Position numbers and translations under genes: made by a program. The notes under the pieces are model-generated. The model ran no database searches and had not been told where the DNA came from. It saw nothing but the letters and a program-made list of their open reading frames with translations. Positions 52,745-61,892 of a DNA stretch of 64,000 bases are shown here, one piece after another. The stretch comes from Paenibacillus sp. 32352 (GTDB lineage: Bacteria > Bacillota > Bacilli > Paenibacillales > NBRC-103111), in contig NZ_MZNT01000016.1 in assembly GCF_002042965.1 (NCBI RefSeq), positions 143,457-207,456 of the forward strand, given 5' to 3'. Numbering within the stretch: position 1 is the stretch's first letter; every line of letters starts with the position of its first letter.

Positions 52745-55306
52745 ATGGATACAGAAAGGAAGAGTGTTCCCGTGCGAATTGAGCATAAAAAGCAAGTCCT
52801 GGAACTCACCGATACGTTAAAGGAAGCCCTTCAGTTCTTAAATACACCGGAAGCCAGCACGGCAGAGTATTTGCAGGAAGACTGTTTGGCATGCATTGCT
52901 CATATAGCATCGCAGTTAGAAGAGGTACAAAACAAGGAGTATGTATTGTTTTGCACAACTTGTGAAGCAGACATAAGAAATAGAAACTTTGTGGAGGCAT
53001 ACAAATCCGCAGAGATGCTCTCAATGTGGATTGAAGAGTTTGTCCAAGTCCATTATGAAATTGTCTTTCTTCCTTATAAGGCTGAAATGTGGGATGCTCT
53101 TGATAGTGTGTGGCGCGCGGCTAGTGCAGATCCAACCTGTATGGTTAGAACGATCCCCATTCCGTATTATACCTTTGATTCGAAGGGAGAGGCAGTGTCT
53201 GCTGAATACGATGGGGACCGGTTTCCCTCCTACGTTGAAGTCACACATTATAACGACTATGATTTAAGTTCGCAGCGGCCGGATGTTATTTTTATTCATA
53301 ACCCATATGATGACTGTAATACAGTGACCATGGTCCATCCTCATTTTTTTAGCTCGAATTTGATTAATTATACGGATAAGCTGGTGTACATACCTTACTA
53401 TGTTTCATTAGGTAAAATCATTCATTCCTTCCGTCTTCCTAGTTACAAGAATGCCTGGAAAATATTTGTCCAATCAGAATCGACAAGGCAAGAATTTTTG
53501 CAATCCGGAGAGGTGCAGCCGAGTCAGGTCGTTGCTTTGGGTTCGCCCAAAATAGACTATGTTTACAACAGAATGCAGGAAGGTACTCCGATGCCCTTAG
53601 AGTGGGAAGGGGCGCTGAAAGGAAGAACCGTATTTTTGTTCAATTCCACTTTGGGCAGGCTCTTGAATGAAAAAGAGGATATCATTAAAAGCATGGAGGA
53701 AATTTTCCGTTTCTTTCAAAAAAGACAGGATATTGCTCTGATCTGGCGTCCTCATCCACTAAGTATAAAAACATTGCAGTCCATGCTGCCGCACCTTTTA
53801 GATTCTTATTTAATGCTTGTAGAAAAGCTTAAAAAATTACCAAATGCCGTTTATGATGATTCCCAAGAGATGCATACTGCAATAGTTCACTCGGATGCTT
53901 ACATAGGGGATTTTAGCTCGGTTATTGTTCCTTATGCTGTTACAGGCAAACCAATTCTTAAGTTGATGCCAAATATTAAATCAAGTTTCAGCTATTGGGG
54001 ATCTGATCCCGCCTGGCTTGACTATAAGGATGAAGTTACGGTTCCTGTTCATGTTAGCCCTGCTCCTATTTTAGACGGTTCTTTATTATTTCCGGCATTG
54101 AATCGCGGAGGCATGTTCTCTCTGGAGCTTAATACAGGGAAAATATCATTTATTCAGGTGTTCCCGAACATCGATTACAACCAACCAGAGCTTTTTGCTA
54201 AAGCATGCGCTTATCAAGATACGGTATGGTTAGTTCCTGATAGGGCTTCGGAGCTAGTCAGCTACAACCGTACTTCAGGTGAGATGAGATCATATACTCT
54301 CCCGCCAATGTTCCGTTGTGAGGGAGAACATAAGTTTAGCAATGCGATACAACATGATCATTATTTATGGATGCTCCCTGCACAATCCAATATGCTTGTT
54401 CGGCTTGATATGGAAAGTGGCGAAATGGTAGGGTACAGTATGCGTCCAGATAATTCTAATGACGTTCTACGGGAACCGCTCTGTTCAGACGGCATAATCC
54501 ACAATAATTGTCTCTGGGTTACGTTGTGTGGAAAACGCTCCATTTTACAAATAGATCTTACTTCTCAAGACATGAAGCTTCGTGAGCTGCATTTTCTGCA
54601 AGAACCTATTCAAGCTATTACCTCAGACGGGCAGAACTTGTGGATCGTCCCTGAAAAAGCAAGCGTTGTGGTTAAATGGGATCCTCAAAGTGATGATCTA
54701 TATTTATATAATCAATGGCCTCAAGGGTTTGATGGGGGAGAGCAGCCTTTTTCCAGCGTCGTTTTTGATGGTCAAGCTGTATGGCTAGTTCCGTATGATG
54801 CGAATAAGATACTGAAGATCACTTCAACTGGTGAGATGGTCAGTGTATATTCCAACTTAAAAAAGTCAAAGTGGTCAATTCTGAACTCATGGTATCCGTT
54901 TGTTTCTCCTGAACAAAATCGTACGTTGGTATCAAACGATACTTTATTTTCTGGTGCTGTTCTAAATGAGGATTGGATTTGGTTCTTCCCTGTTACTGCC
55001 CCGGCTATGGTGGGAATTCATCTGAAAAACGGCGAAGTCAGGGAAATACCTGTTGCACTTTCAAGATGGCAAGATGAGCAGATGAGTACGGCTTCACGAA
55101 CCCCTTATCCACCTGAAGAAGGTGTTGATTTAAGAAGTACCTTTAATGATCGGTCTCTTCCACTTGCGGCATTTGTCGATATGGTAGGCAAAGGATACAA
55201 TTGGGGCGAGAAGCAACGAAACGAAGTTAGTGCAAGCATAGCAAATGCAGACGGTACATGTGGTCAAAAAATATGGGGGTATATTACTGGACACTTCTCT
55301 CACTGA
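52745..55306 (+). CDS. TagF-like transferase fused to a C-terminal beta-propeller-like domain
   Basis: 853 residues; an in-frame GTG at 52772 has the better binding site (AAAGGAAGAG), so the first nine residues are uncertain. Residues about 150-415 match CDP-glycerol glycerophosphotransferase-like proteins: IALIWRPHPLSIKTL near 331, ADAYIGDFSSVIVPYAVTGKPIL near 382-405. Residues about 430-830 repeat short strands with W-L/V-P signatures (TVWLVPDRASELVSYN, NLWIVPEKASVVVKW, AVWLVPYDANKILKI), spaced 45-55 residues apart, as in a beta-propeller. Such a fusion is unusual. The propeller may bind the polymer acceptor. Located between the FkbM and acetyltransferase genes. Confidence 0.7.
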   Translation: MDTERKSVPVRIEHKKQVLELTDTLKEALQFLNTPEASTAEYLQEDCLACIAHIASQLEEVQNKEYVLFCTTCEADIRNRNFVEAYKSAEMLSMWIEEFVQVHYEIVFLPYKAEMWDALDSVWRAASADPTCMVRTIPIPYYTFDSKGEAVSAEYDGDRFPSYVEVTHYNDYDLSSQRPDVIFIHNPYDDCNTVTMVHPHFFSSNLINYTDKLVYIPYYVSLGKIIHSFRLPSYKNAWKIFVQSESTRQEFLQSGEVQPSQVVALGSPKIDYVYNRMQEGTPMPLEWEGALKGRTVFLFNSTLGRLLNEKEDIIKSMEEIFRFFQKRQDIALIWRPHPLSIKTLQSMLPHLLDSYLMLVEKLKKLPNAVYDDSQEMHTAIVHSDAYIGDFSSVIVPYAVTGKPILKLMPNIKSSFSYWGSDPAWLDYKDEVTVPVHVSPAPILDGSLLFPALNRGGMFSLELNTGKISFIQVFPNIDYNQPELFAKACAYQDTVWLVPDRASELVSYNRTSGEMRSYTLPPMFRCEGEHKFSNAIQHDHYLWMLPAQSNMLVRLDMESGEMVGYSMRPDNSNDVLREPLCSDGIIHNNCLWVTLCGKRSILQIDLTSQDMKLRELHFLQEPIQAITSDGQNLWIVPEKASVVVKWDPQSDDLYLYNQWPQGFDGGEQPFSSVVFDGQAVWLVPYDANKILKITSTGEMVSVYSNLKKSKWSILNSWYPFVSPEQNRTLVSNDTLFSGAVLNEDWIWFFPVTAPAMVGIHLKNGEVREIPVALSRWQDEQMSTASRTPYPPEEGVDLRSTFNDRSLPLAAFVDMVGKGYNWGEKQRNEVSASIANADGTCGQKIWGYITGHFSH

Positions 55307-55380
55307 GGAACTTCGCGTAGTTGAGATTTTAAGAAGAAGGTGGACAAGAAAATTGTAATGTTTATAGAGGGAGGTCAAAA

Positions 55381-56328
55381 ATGATTTATGAAGAAATAAT
55401 ATGTAGTTTAATGGATTTACTTGAAGATATACGAAGCAGGAGAAATGTCTATATTTTTGGTGCAGGAAAATCCGGGAAAATGACTCTATTTGGGCTATAT
55501 CAGTTGGGAGTTTCTAATGTATTTTATGTAGATAATGATAGTTCTAAGTGGGATAAGACAGTTTCCGGTATAAAGGTTTTGAATCCGATCGTATTAAAAG
55601 AGTTCAATAAGAACGAGGATATTATCTTAGTTGCAAGTTACCATTATAACGATATATCACAACAATTATCTGTAATTGGTTTGCAAGAATCTAATGACTA
55701 TTATCCCGTAGTCATGAGTTGGAAATATGCGGATGCAACACAAGAACATATCTGCGACGGTGTAAAAGTCGGGAAATACTCGTATGGTTACAAATCACTA
55801 TGTAATACGGATGCTAATTTAATAAGCATTGGGGCATTTTGCTCTATAAACGAAACTGCAAAAATCGTTCTGAATCATCCTGTCTCTTATATAACAACGC
55901 ATCCATTTCTATACAAGCACAAACAAGAAAATTACAGTAGTGAAAGAGTTCCTGGCTTATTAGAACTCAATGAAGTTATGGATTTAAGGGAGATCTCCAA
56001 CAATGGAGAAGTAATAATCGGTAATGATGTTTGGATAGGAGCTAATGTAGTCATTCTACCGTCTGTGACGATAGGTAATGGGGCAATCATTGCTGCAGGG
56101 GCAGTAGTGACAAAGAGTGTGCCTGATTATGCGATTGTTGCGGGAGTTCCGGCCAAAATATTGAAATATCGTTTTTCTCCTGAGGAAATAGAGATTCTGA
56201 ACAGAATTCAATGGTGGGGTTGGCCCGACGAGAAGATTAAGGAGAATTACAAATATTTCATGAACAACGAAGAGTTTTTTAACAGGTTTAAAGAAGAAAG
56301 AACGAACGCTGTTCGTGGTAAGGCGTGA
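55381..56328 (+). CDS. Left-handed beta-helix O-acetyltransferase with Rossmann N-terminal module
   Basis: 315 residues behind GGGAGG. Residues about 20-110 show the same nucleotide-binding-like module as neighbours (VYIFGAGKSGKMTLFGLYQ, VFYVDNDSS). Residues about 130-270 are hexapeptide repeats of the CatB/XAT type: IGNDVWIGANVVILPSVTIG, then NGAIIAAGAVVTKSVPDYAI and GVPAKILKYRF. It would acetylate a sugar of the glycan using acetyl-CoA. Terminator at 56348 ends the plus-strand operon. Confidence 0.85.
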   Translation: MIYEEIICSLMDLLEDIRSRRNVYIFGAGKSGKMTLFGLYQLGVSNVFYVDNDSSKWDKTVSGIKVLNPIVLKEFNKNEDIILVASYHYNDISQQLSVIGLQESNDYYPVVMSWKYADATQEHICDGVKVGKYSYGYKSLCNTDANLISIGAFCSINETAKIVLNHPVSYITTHPFLYKHKQENYSSERVPGLLELNEVMDLREISNNGEVIIGNDVWIGANVVILPSVTIGNGAIIAAGAVVTKSVPDYAIVAGVPAKILKYRFSPEEIEILNRIQWWGWPDEKIKENYKYFMNNEEFFNRFKEERTNAVRGKA

Positions 56329-56347
56329 AATATATCTTTTAAAAGGA

Positions 56348-56392
56348 AAACGGTGATAACCTTTATGAAAAAGGAAATCACCGTTTTTTATG
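56348..56392 (+). terminator. Intrinsic terminator between convergent glycan genes
   Basis: AAACGGTGAT (56348-56357) pairs with ATCACCGTTT (56377-56386), followed by TTTATGTTTTT. Confidence 0.8.
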
Positions 56393-56454
56393 TTTTTCTT
56401 AGTAGTTGTACCCGAATGATATGAAACTGTATCAGGGATATGAAATGTACTAAC

Positions 56455-57126
56455 TTAATTATAGATAGTAGCGTCCGCCAATAATAATTCTTTTAACTGG
56501 GTAGCATTGTCTGCAATGCCCACATGGTTATGGCAGTCGATATCCGTTCTGCTTTTAAAGCCAAAACCGTAGGTAACCCCAATAAAATCAACTCCTGCTT
56601 TCTCTGCACCTATAGCATCGTAGCTGCTGTCACCGATCATAACCATTTCTTCTTTAGCTAATCCGACGAAATCTATACACTGATTTATGATGTCCTGCTT
56701 TGTGAGTTTATTGTCGTTATCCGCACCGAAAATGCAGCTGCAATAATTACTTATGCCAAAATGCTTTAATATCTCAATTGCATAATCCTGACGTTTATAA
56801 GTAGCAACTGCAATTTGGATATTTCTTTCCTTCAGCATCTGCAATAGTGACAAAATATTAGGATACAATTCGGCTAAAAGCAAGTCATGATTTTTATATC
56901 TATCCCGGAATAGATTCGCGGCGCTTTGTGCCTCCGTGCTCGTCATTCCAAACACTCTGACTAATGACTCTTGAATAGGAGGACCGATAAAGGTTTTAAG
57001 GGTAGGGTCAGATATCTTGGGAAGTTGGAGAACTTCCATAACATATTGCACGGATGAAAGCACACCCTTCGTTGTATCAAGCAGTGTCCCATCCAGATCA
57101 AACAGTACTGCGTTATAATTTTTCAT
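56455..57126 (-). CDS. HAD-superfamily phosphatase (Gph-like)
   Basis: 223 residues, ATG behind AAGGGGAA. HAD motif I LFDLDGTLLDT at 8-18, motif II VATYKR near 105, motif III/IV MIGDSSYDAIGAEKAG near 162-177. Looks like phosphoglycolate phosphatase-type enzymes with a C1 cap. As the last gene of a three-gene operon with an aldolase and a CMP-sugar synthetase, it may dephosphorylate the aldol product, as KdsC does in the KDO pathway. Role inferred from context. Confidence 0.8.
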   Translation of the reverse strand: MKNYNAVLFDLDGTLLDTTKGVLSSVQYVMEVLQLPKISDPTLKTFIGPPIQESLVRVFGMTSTEAQSAANLFRDRYKNHDLLLAELYPNILSLLQMLKERNIQIAVATYKRQDYAIEILKHFGISNYCSCIFGADNDNKLTKQDIINQCIDFVGLAKEEMVMIGDSSYDAIGAEKAGVDFIGVTYGFGFKSRTDIDCHNHVGIADNATQLKELLLADATIYN

Positions 57127-57144
57127 TGGACTTCCCCTTTAGTA

Positions 57145-58746
57145 TTAGTCTAAATAGTAAGTTGGGGTTAGAAACGTAATCGTCATATCTTGCTGTAAAT
57201 CCTTAATTGCACCTGCAATGGATTCATTCTTCTCGATAGCATCGCTGCCGGAACTTCCAAAATTATAAAATTCATTTATGTAATCGCCATGTCCATCTGC
57301 ACTAAATCCATCAAAACCGGCGATAGTTACATCCCGAATGCCAATTTTTTTTAATAAAACCAACAGCATTAATGTGCTATTTTCATAGAGCTCTTCAGAA
57401 ATATTCGTGATCAATCCGCTGTAGTTAATATAATAATCAATTTTCAAACGGAGTTCCGTAATGTTAGACGTCGCAATAACTTCCCATTGTTTCTCGGAAG
57501 GAATCTCATTAATTAAAAGCTGGCTGTATCTTTTGGAGTTGCTGACAAAGGCAAGGTCAATATCATAATTAGATGGTACGAAATTTGCTGATACAATCAA
57601 TGGTCTATCCCGGGCAATGTATTCATCAATGTTGTTTTTATAGGTTTTTAGGCTAGTTCCCGGTGCAAGTATCAATATTGATTTGTCAGAGAGCTTCGCT
57701 TTTAATTTCTCACAGCTGCTAGCATCATCAATATTTTTAAGCTGATATTGAATGTATAACTCTTCGATTAACGGCTGGTTGTAAGCCAGTTTATTGCTTG
57801 AGTGAATACTTGATAATATATCATTGATGGATTTGATAGATAAAGTTTTCTTATCCATCAGATACTTTACATATGAAGGATGACAGTCATTGGAGGCCGA
57901 GATGTAATAGGGCAATGAATAGCCCCAAGGCGTCTTCTCAAATATTTTGGATATATAAATATCAATAGTCTCCAAAAGCTGATCAATATCGTAACATTTG
58001 TTGTAGTGATTATTTAGATGCAGCGCTAGCAGCTCAGTATTAGCATTACCCGTTCCCTTACCCATGCCGAATAACGAACCGTCGAGCATTATATTTCTCT
58101 CCGAATTGACCTCCAATAGCTCCATTGAATTTGCATAGGCCAGTTGATAGTTATTATGAGAGTGATAACCAATGAGGATATTTTTACTGAGATTATTATC
58201 AATTAGGTAAAAATAACGAATCAGATCCTTCTTGAATAGTAGACCGTATGTATCGACAATGGACATGGCATATGGATCAAGTTCATTAACCGATTCAACC
58301 AGATTCAATATTTCCTTATCTGAATACGTTGTTATGGAAACCGGCTGAACAAAAACTTTATACCCTTTATTTTTTATCTGTTGGCAAAAGCTTAGTGCTT
58401 CTTTAATATCTGCTTTTTTAAAAATAACCCTTATGCCGTCAAGCGGAGTTTCCCTACATTCCTCTATATGTTCTATGCTGCAGGTCCCATAGTCTATCAT
58501 AGCCACAACCATGGAGTTGTTCTTTTTTATAGTTTTATAAATTCTATTAATGCTCCTGGTATCAGGAAAGACCGTTCTATCACAACTATCCTCAGACTGA
58601 TCGTTAAGGAAGCCTATCTCGATGATATCTACATTCGCTGTGTCCAATCGATGAATAATATCTCGAATTGCAGGCAGCTCAAAGGTCCAATTATTAATAA
58701 ATCCACCGTCTCGTAATGTGCAGTCCAATAATGTAATTGATCTCAT
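57145..58746 (-). CDS. DRE-TIM (HMGL-like) aldolase fused to a C-terminal domain
   Basis: 533 residues. Residues 1-270 are a DRE-TIM/HMG-CoA lyase-like barrel: LLDCTLRDGGFINNWTF at 5-21, IIEIGFLND near 40, and the metal-binding LIGYHSHNNYQLAYAN near 190. This group includes 4-hydroxy-2-oxovalerate aldolases, which join pyruvate to an aldehyde. Residues about 350-533 form a second domain starting LILAPGTSLKTYKNNIDEY, which recalls the DUF115/Maf-type fold seen in some nonulosonate transferases. Its neighbours are a KdsB-like cytidylyltransferase and a HAD phosphatase. An aldol step making a 3-deoxy-ulosonic acid is plausible. Confidence 0.75.
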   Translation of the reverse strand: MRSITLLDCTLRDGGFINNWTFELPAIRDIIHRLDTANVDIIEIGFLNDQSEDSCDRTVFPDTRSINRIYKTIKKNNSMVVAMIDYGTCSIEHIEECRETPLDGIRVIFKKADIKEALSFCQQIKNKGYKVFVQPVSITTYSDKEILNLVESVNELDPYAMSIVDTYGLLFKKDLIRYFYLIDNNLSKNILIGYHSHNNYQLAYANSMELLEVNSERNIMLDGSLFGMGKGTGNANTELLALHLNNHYNKCYDIDQLLETIDIYISKIFEKTPWGYSLPYYISASNDCHPSYVKYLMDKKTLSIKSINDILSSIHSSNKLAYNQPLIEELYIQYQLKNIDDASSCEKLKAKLSDKSILILAPGTSLKTYKNNIDEYIARDRPLIVSANFVPSNYDIDLAFVSNSKRYSQLLINEIPSEKQWEVIATSNITELRLKIDYYINYSGLITNISEELYENSTLMLLVLLKKIGIRDVTIAGFDGFSADGHGDYINEFYNFGSSGSDAIEKNESIAGAIKDLQQDMTITFLTPTYYLD

Positions 58747-58819
58747 CTAGTTAATTCTCCCATGGTCAGAGTGCTGGCTGCTGTTGCATTATTTTAACTT
58801 TCGCCCATTTTCCTTTAGC

Positions 58820-59569
58820 TTAAAGCTCATGATTCTTTTGTTGCATTTGCAAGCCAATAATTTCCCTGACTTTTTCTAAGTCTTTCGGTGTATCTACAGA
58901 TAAGGAATCTGTTTCAACTAAAGTAAAAGTAATAGGTATTCTGTTCTCAATAAATCTTAGCAGCGTAATATCTTCTATTCTTTCAAGGTAACCGGCTTCT
59001 TTTGAATCGAAGTAGTCCAACGCTTGTTTATTGTAACATTCTACGCCAACAATCTTATAATAGGTGAAATTTATCGTTTTGTAGGGATAAGGGATAGGGC
59101 TTCTCGACAAATAAATACATTCTCCATGTTCATTAGTAGATATTTTGATATTAGATGGATCTATGACTTCCACCGGATTTGTAAATGCTCTTCTTAGCGC
59201 TCCTACAAACAAATTATTCATATCAATAGATGGAGGTATTACACTTGATATCACTGTATGACTAATAGAAGGCTCATCACCACAAATACACACATATAAA
59301 TCGGCGGGGACTTGGTCAGAGAATTCTTTTAAACGATTAATATGAGTCGTACATTCAGTGCTTGTCATTACTACCTTAATTCCAAAGGAATGACATACAT
59401 CTTTTATTCTATCGTCGTCGGTAGCTACATAGACTTCATCCAGTTCTTTGACTTTTTTGGCTTGTTGATAGACCCACCAAACCATGGGTTTGCCACATAT
59501 ATCGGCCAAAGGTTTTCCGGGAAATCGGGATGAATTGTATCTGGCAGGGATTACTCCGATAACTTTCAT
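58820..59569 (-). CDS. KdsB-like CMP-sugar (3-deoxy-ulosonate) cytidylyltransferase
   Basis: About 249 residues from the ATG at 59569 with GGAGG 8 nt upstream. Signatures of CMP-KDO synthetases: VIGVIPARYNSSRFPGKPL at 3-21, VYVATDDDRI near 48, and the LYVCICGDEPSISHTVI segment near 93. The end of the core reads TLVETDSLSVDTPKDLEKVR, matching the family (SVDTPEDLERVR). KdsB activates KDO with CTP; Gram-positive bacteria lack LPS KDO, so another acidic sugar is expected. First gene of the operon with the aldolase and HAD genes. Confidence 0.82.
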   Translation of the reverse strand: MKVIGVIPARYNSSRFPGKPLADICGKPMVWWVYQQAKKVKELDEVYVATDDDRIKDVCHSFGIKVVMTSTECTTHINRLKEFSDQVPADLYVCICGDEPSISHTVISSVIPPSIDMNNLFVGALRRAFTNPVEVIDPSNIKISTNEHGECIYLSRSPIPYPYKTINFTYYKIVGVECYNKQALDYFDSKEAGYLERIEDITLLRFIENRIPITFTLVETDSLSVDTPKDLEKVREIIGLQMQQKNHEL

Positions 59570-59867
59570 AAATGGTTCCTCCAATTGTCTAAAAAGAAAA
59601 ATCTATTAAAGTAACTTCAACGTTAATATTACGAGCATGAATTTTTTGACTTGCTTATTATATCGTCATTTAAGAGCTATTTTCTTATATTATTTACTGT
59701 ACTTGTAGAAGCATGATTTGATCAATAAAAGAATGATTGTTTTAGGTCAGGCAAAATTATTTAAGCCTCTAGGGATGAAAAATAAGAGTATATTGTCATA
59801 CTTTGTAAATTTGGCAAAGTATACTATAATAGTGTCTATAGGTATTACGAACTAGGAGAGACAGAAT
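59570..59867. promoter_or_regulatory. Divergent intergenic region with operator-like inverted repeat
   Basis: An 8-bp perfect inverted repeat ATACTTTG-TAAATTTGG-CAAAGTAT (59798-59822) lies just before TATAAT (59825-59830), 38 nt from the helicase start. The repeat would overlap the -35 area, so a repressor may act here. No clear -35 hexamer is present. Confidence 0.5.
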
Positions 59868-61775
59868 ATGGCTTACATGGTGCCGGAAACGATCCCAAAA
59901 AGCGCTACTGCTGGAGAGCGTATTTTGTTTGAAAGCTTGAAAGATCATTTGCCAAGTGATTATATCGTATATTATGAGCCGGAGATTCGGGGGAGAAGAC
60001 CTGATTTCGTCATAATAGGGCCCGATTTGGGGCTAGTAATTCTAGAGGTTAAAGATTATACCAAAGGTACACTGTACCAAGTAAACCATGACGAATGGAC
60101 TTTACGAAACACAGCGGGTGAACTGTTCACAACGAAAAGCCCCTTGAAACAAGCAAGAGACAACGCTCGAATCATACAGGACCATTTGAAAAAAGACAAA
60201 AATCTCGTAAGCGAGACGGGATCCTATTTAAAATTTCCGTATGGTTACGGTACGGTCTTTACCCGTCTCAAGCAAGAGGATTTTATTAAGTACAATCTTT
60301 ACCAAGTCATTGAACCCCAATTTGTCCTGTGCAGAGACGAAATTGATCCGGATGAGGAAGGTTTTTCGCCGGAAATTTTACAAGAAAAAATTCATGGGAT
60401 GTTCACGGTCTGGACTCAGAAAAAGAACATTCTAACGGATGAAGATATACAAGCAATCCGATTTCATCTGTTTCCTGAAGTACGGATTAGCGCCGAGCAT
60501 AGGCCTCCTATTAAACATCAGGATCAGCTGCTTCTCTCTTTACATAACATCAAAACGATGGATCTTCATCAAGAAAACATGGCGAAGCAGATCGGAGATA
60601 AGCATCGGCTTATTCGCGGGGTTGCCGGGAGCGGGAAAACGCTGGTTCTTGCCAGCCGCGCGAAGATGTTAGCTAAGGAGCATCCGGAATGGAAAATCCT
60701 TGTGCTCTGTTACGGAATCCCGCTATCCCGAAGCTTAAAGCAAATGATTGATCAGAAAATGAATGAGCCCGATGATTTGTTGGACCTTATGAATTCGGGG
60801 TCGCCAGGTCTTCACAAGGAATCTAATATAGAGGTATATAATTTTCATGAATGGTTAAGAAATAGCTTGCGCATGAAGGATAGCGAAATTCCATCTCTAT
60901 TGGCTAAAGCGAGCAAGAACGAAGCCATTCTCCCAACCTACGATGCGATTATGATCGATGAGGGACAGGATTTTGAACCGGATTGGCTGAAGCTGTTGAG
61001 CTGCTGCCTGAATCCAGATACGCAATCATTGCTTCTGGTTGAAGACCGGGCACAGGCTATTTTCAAAAGAAAGACAAGCCTGGCACAAGAGACTGGTCTT
61101 GATTTTCGGGGCCGATCCAAAATTCTTACGATCAATTACCGCAATACAGCACAAATTGTACAGTTCGCCTGGGATTTTTATCAAAAGCATTCCCAGCTTA
61201 AGAACAAGGTTCAAGAAGGTTCCGTCGAAGGTGTAGAGATTATCCCTCCACAATCTACGAAGAGAAAAGGTCCTGAGCCTATGATCAAAGGTTTTCGCGA
61301 TATTCAGGAGGAAATGAATTTTGTTTCCAAATCTATTACCTTCCTGCACCAGCAAAAAAGTATCCCATTGCAAGATATCGTGATTCTATATCGGGTAAAA
61401 AATAGTCACCGTATTTCCTATATTGATGAAATTATTAACAGCTTGAAAGAGCATCTTCTGCCTTTTACTTGGATTACAGAAAATGCGGAGTCCAAACGTA
61501 ATTTTGTTAGGGATGAAGACACGATTAAAATATCTACCATCGATAGCGCCAAAGGTCTTGATTTTCGAGTGGTGTTCATCGTCAATATTGAAAGCATGCC
61601 GTTCCCTCTGGAGGAAATAGAAGAAAGGGAAGTCTCTCTTTTCTATATTGGCATGACCCGGGCTTTGGAATGGTTGTTCTTGACGTACAGCGGAGAATCA
61701 AAGTTCACACAGTACTTGGACGAAGTCATGAAGCAAAGAAACGAACAGGAATTATCTCATAAGCGTTATGGGTAA
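59868..61775 (+). CDS. NERD nuclease-related domain fused to UvrD-like helicase
   Basis: 635 residues with AGGAGAG upstream. Residues about 12-120 are a NERD domain (AGERILFESLKDHLP, RRPDFVIIGPDLGL, ILEVKDY with PD-(D/E)xK-like residues). The superfamily 1 helicase follows: Walker A GVAGSGKT at about 251-258, Walker B MIDEGQDFEPDWLKLL near 362, ISTIDSAKGLDFRVVFI near 560, and YIGMTRALEWLFLTYSG near 595. NERD-helicase proteins are found in mobile and defence contexts; this one stands alone behind its own promoter. A role in foreign DNA degradation or repair is possible. Confidence 0.8.
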   Translation: MAYMVPETIPKSATAGERILFESLKDHLPSDYIVYYEPEIRGRRPDFVIIGPDLGLVILEVKDYTKGTLYQVNHDEWTLRNTAGELFTTKSPLKQARDNARIIQDHLKKDKNLVSETGSYLKFPYGYGTVFTRLKQEDFIKYNLYQVIEPQFVLCRDEIDPDEEGFSPEILQEKIHGMFTVWTQKKNILTDEDIQAIRFHLFPEVRISAEHRPPIKHQDQLLLSLHNIKTMDLHQENMAKQIGDKHRLIRGVAGSGKTLVLASRAKMLAKEHPEWKILVLCYGIPLSRSLKQMIDQKMNEPDDLLDLMNSGSPGLHKESNIEVYNFHEWLRNSLRMKDSEIPSLLAKASKNEAILPTYDAIMIDEGQDFEPDWLKLLSCCLNPDTQSLLLVEDRAQAIFKRKTSLAQETGLDFRGRSKILTINYRNTAQIVQFAWDFYQKHSQLKNKVQEGSVEGVEIIPPQSTKRKGPEPMIKGFRDIQEEMNFVSKSITFLHQQKSIPLQDIVILYRVKNSHRISYIDEIINSLKEHLLPFTWITENAESKRNFVRDEDTIKISTIDSAKGLDFRVVFIVNIESMPFPLEEIEEREVSLFYIGMTRALEWLFLTYSGESKFTQYLDEVMKQRNEQELSHKRYG

Positions 61776-61832
61776 ATCCATCTCAAAAACAATTTGAAGC
61801 GTTGCATCGCAGATCCAGATTATGCTTCTGAA

Positions 61833-61884
61833 AAAACCGGCACAAAACCCTTTCTGAAAGGGGGAATGTGCCGGTTTTCTTTTT
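61833..61884 (+). terminator. Strong terminator after the NERD-helicase gene
   Basis: AAAACCGGCACA pairs with TGTGCCGGTTTT (outer ends 61833 and 61878), inner CCC/GGG; CTTTTTC follows. It can work for both strands. Confidence 0.85.
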
Positions 61885-61892
61885 CACCCAAC

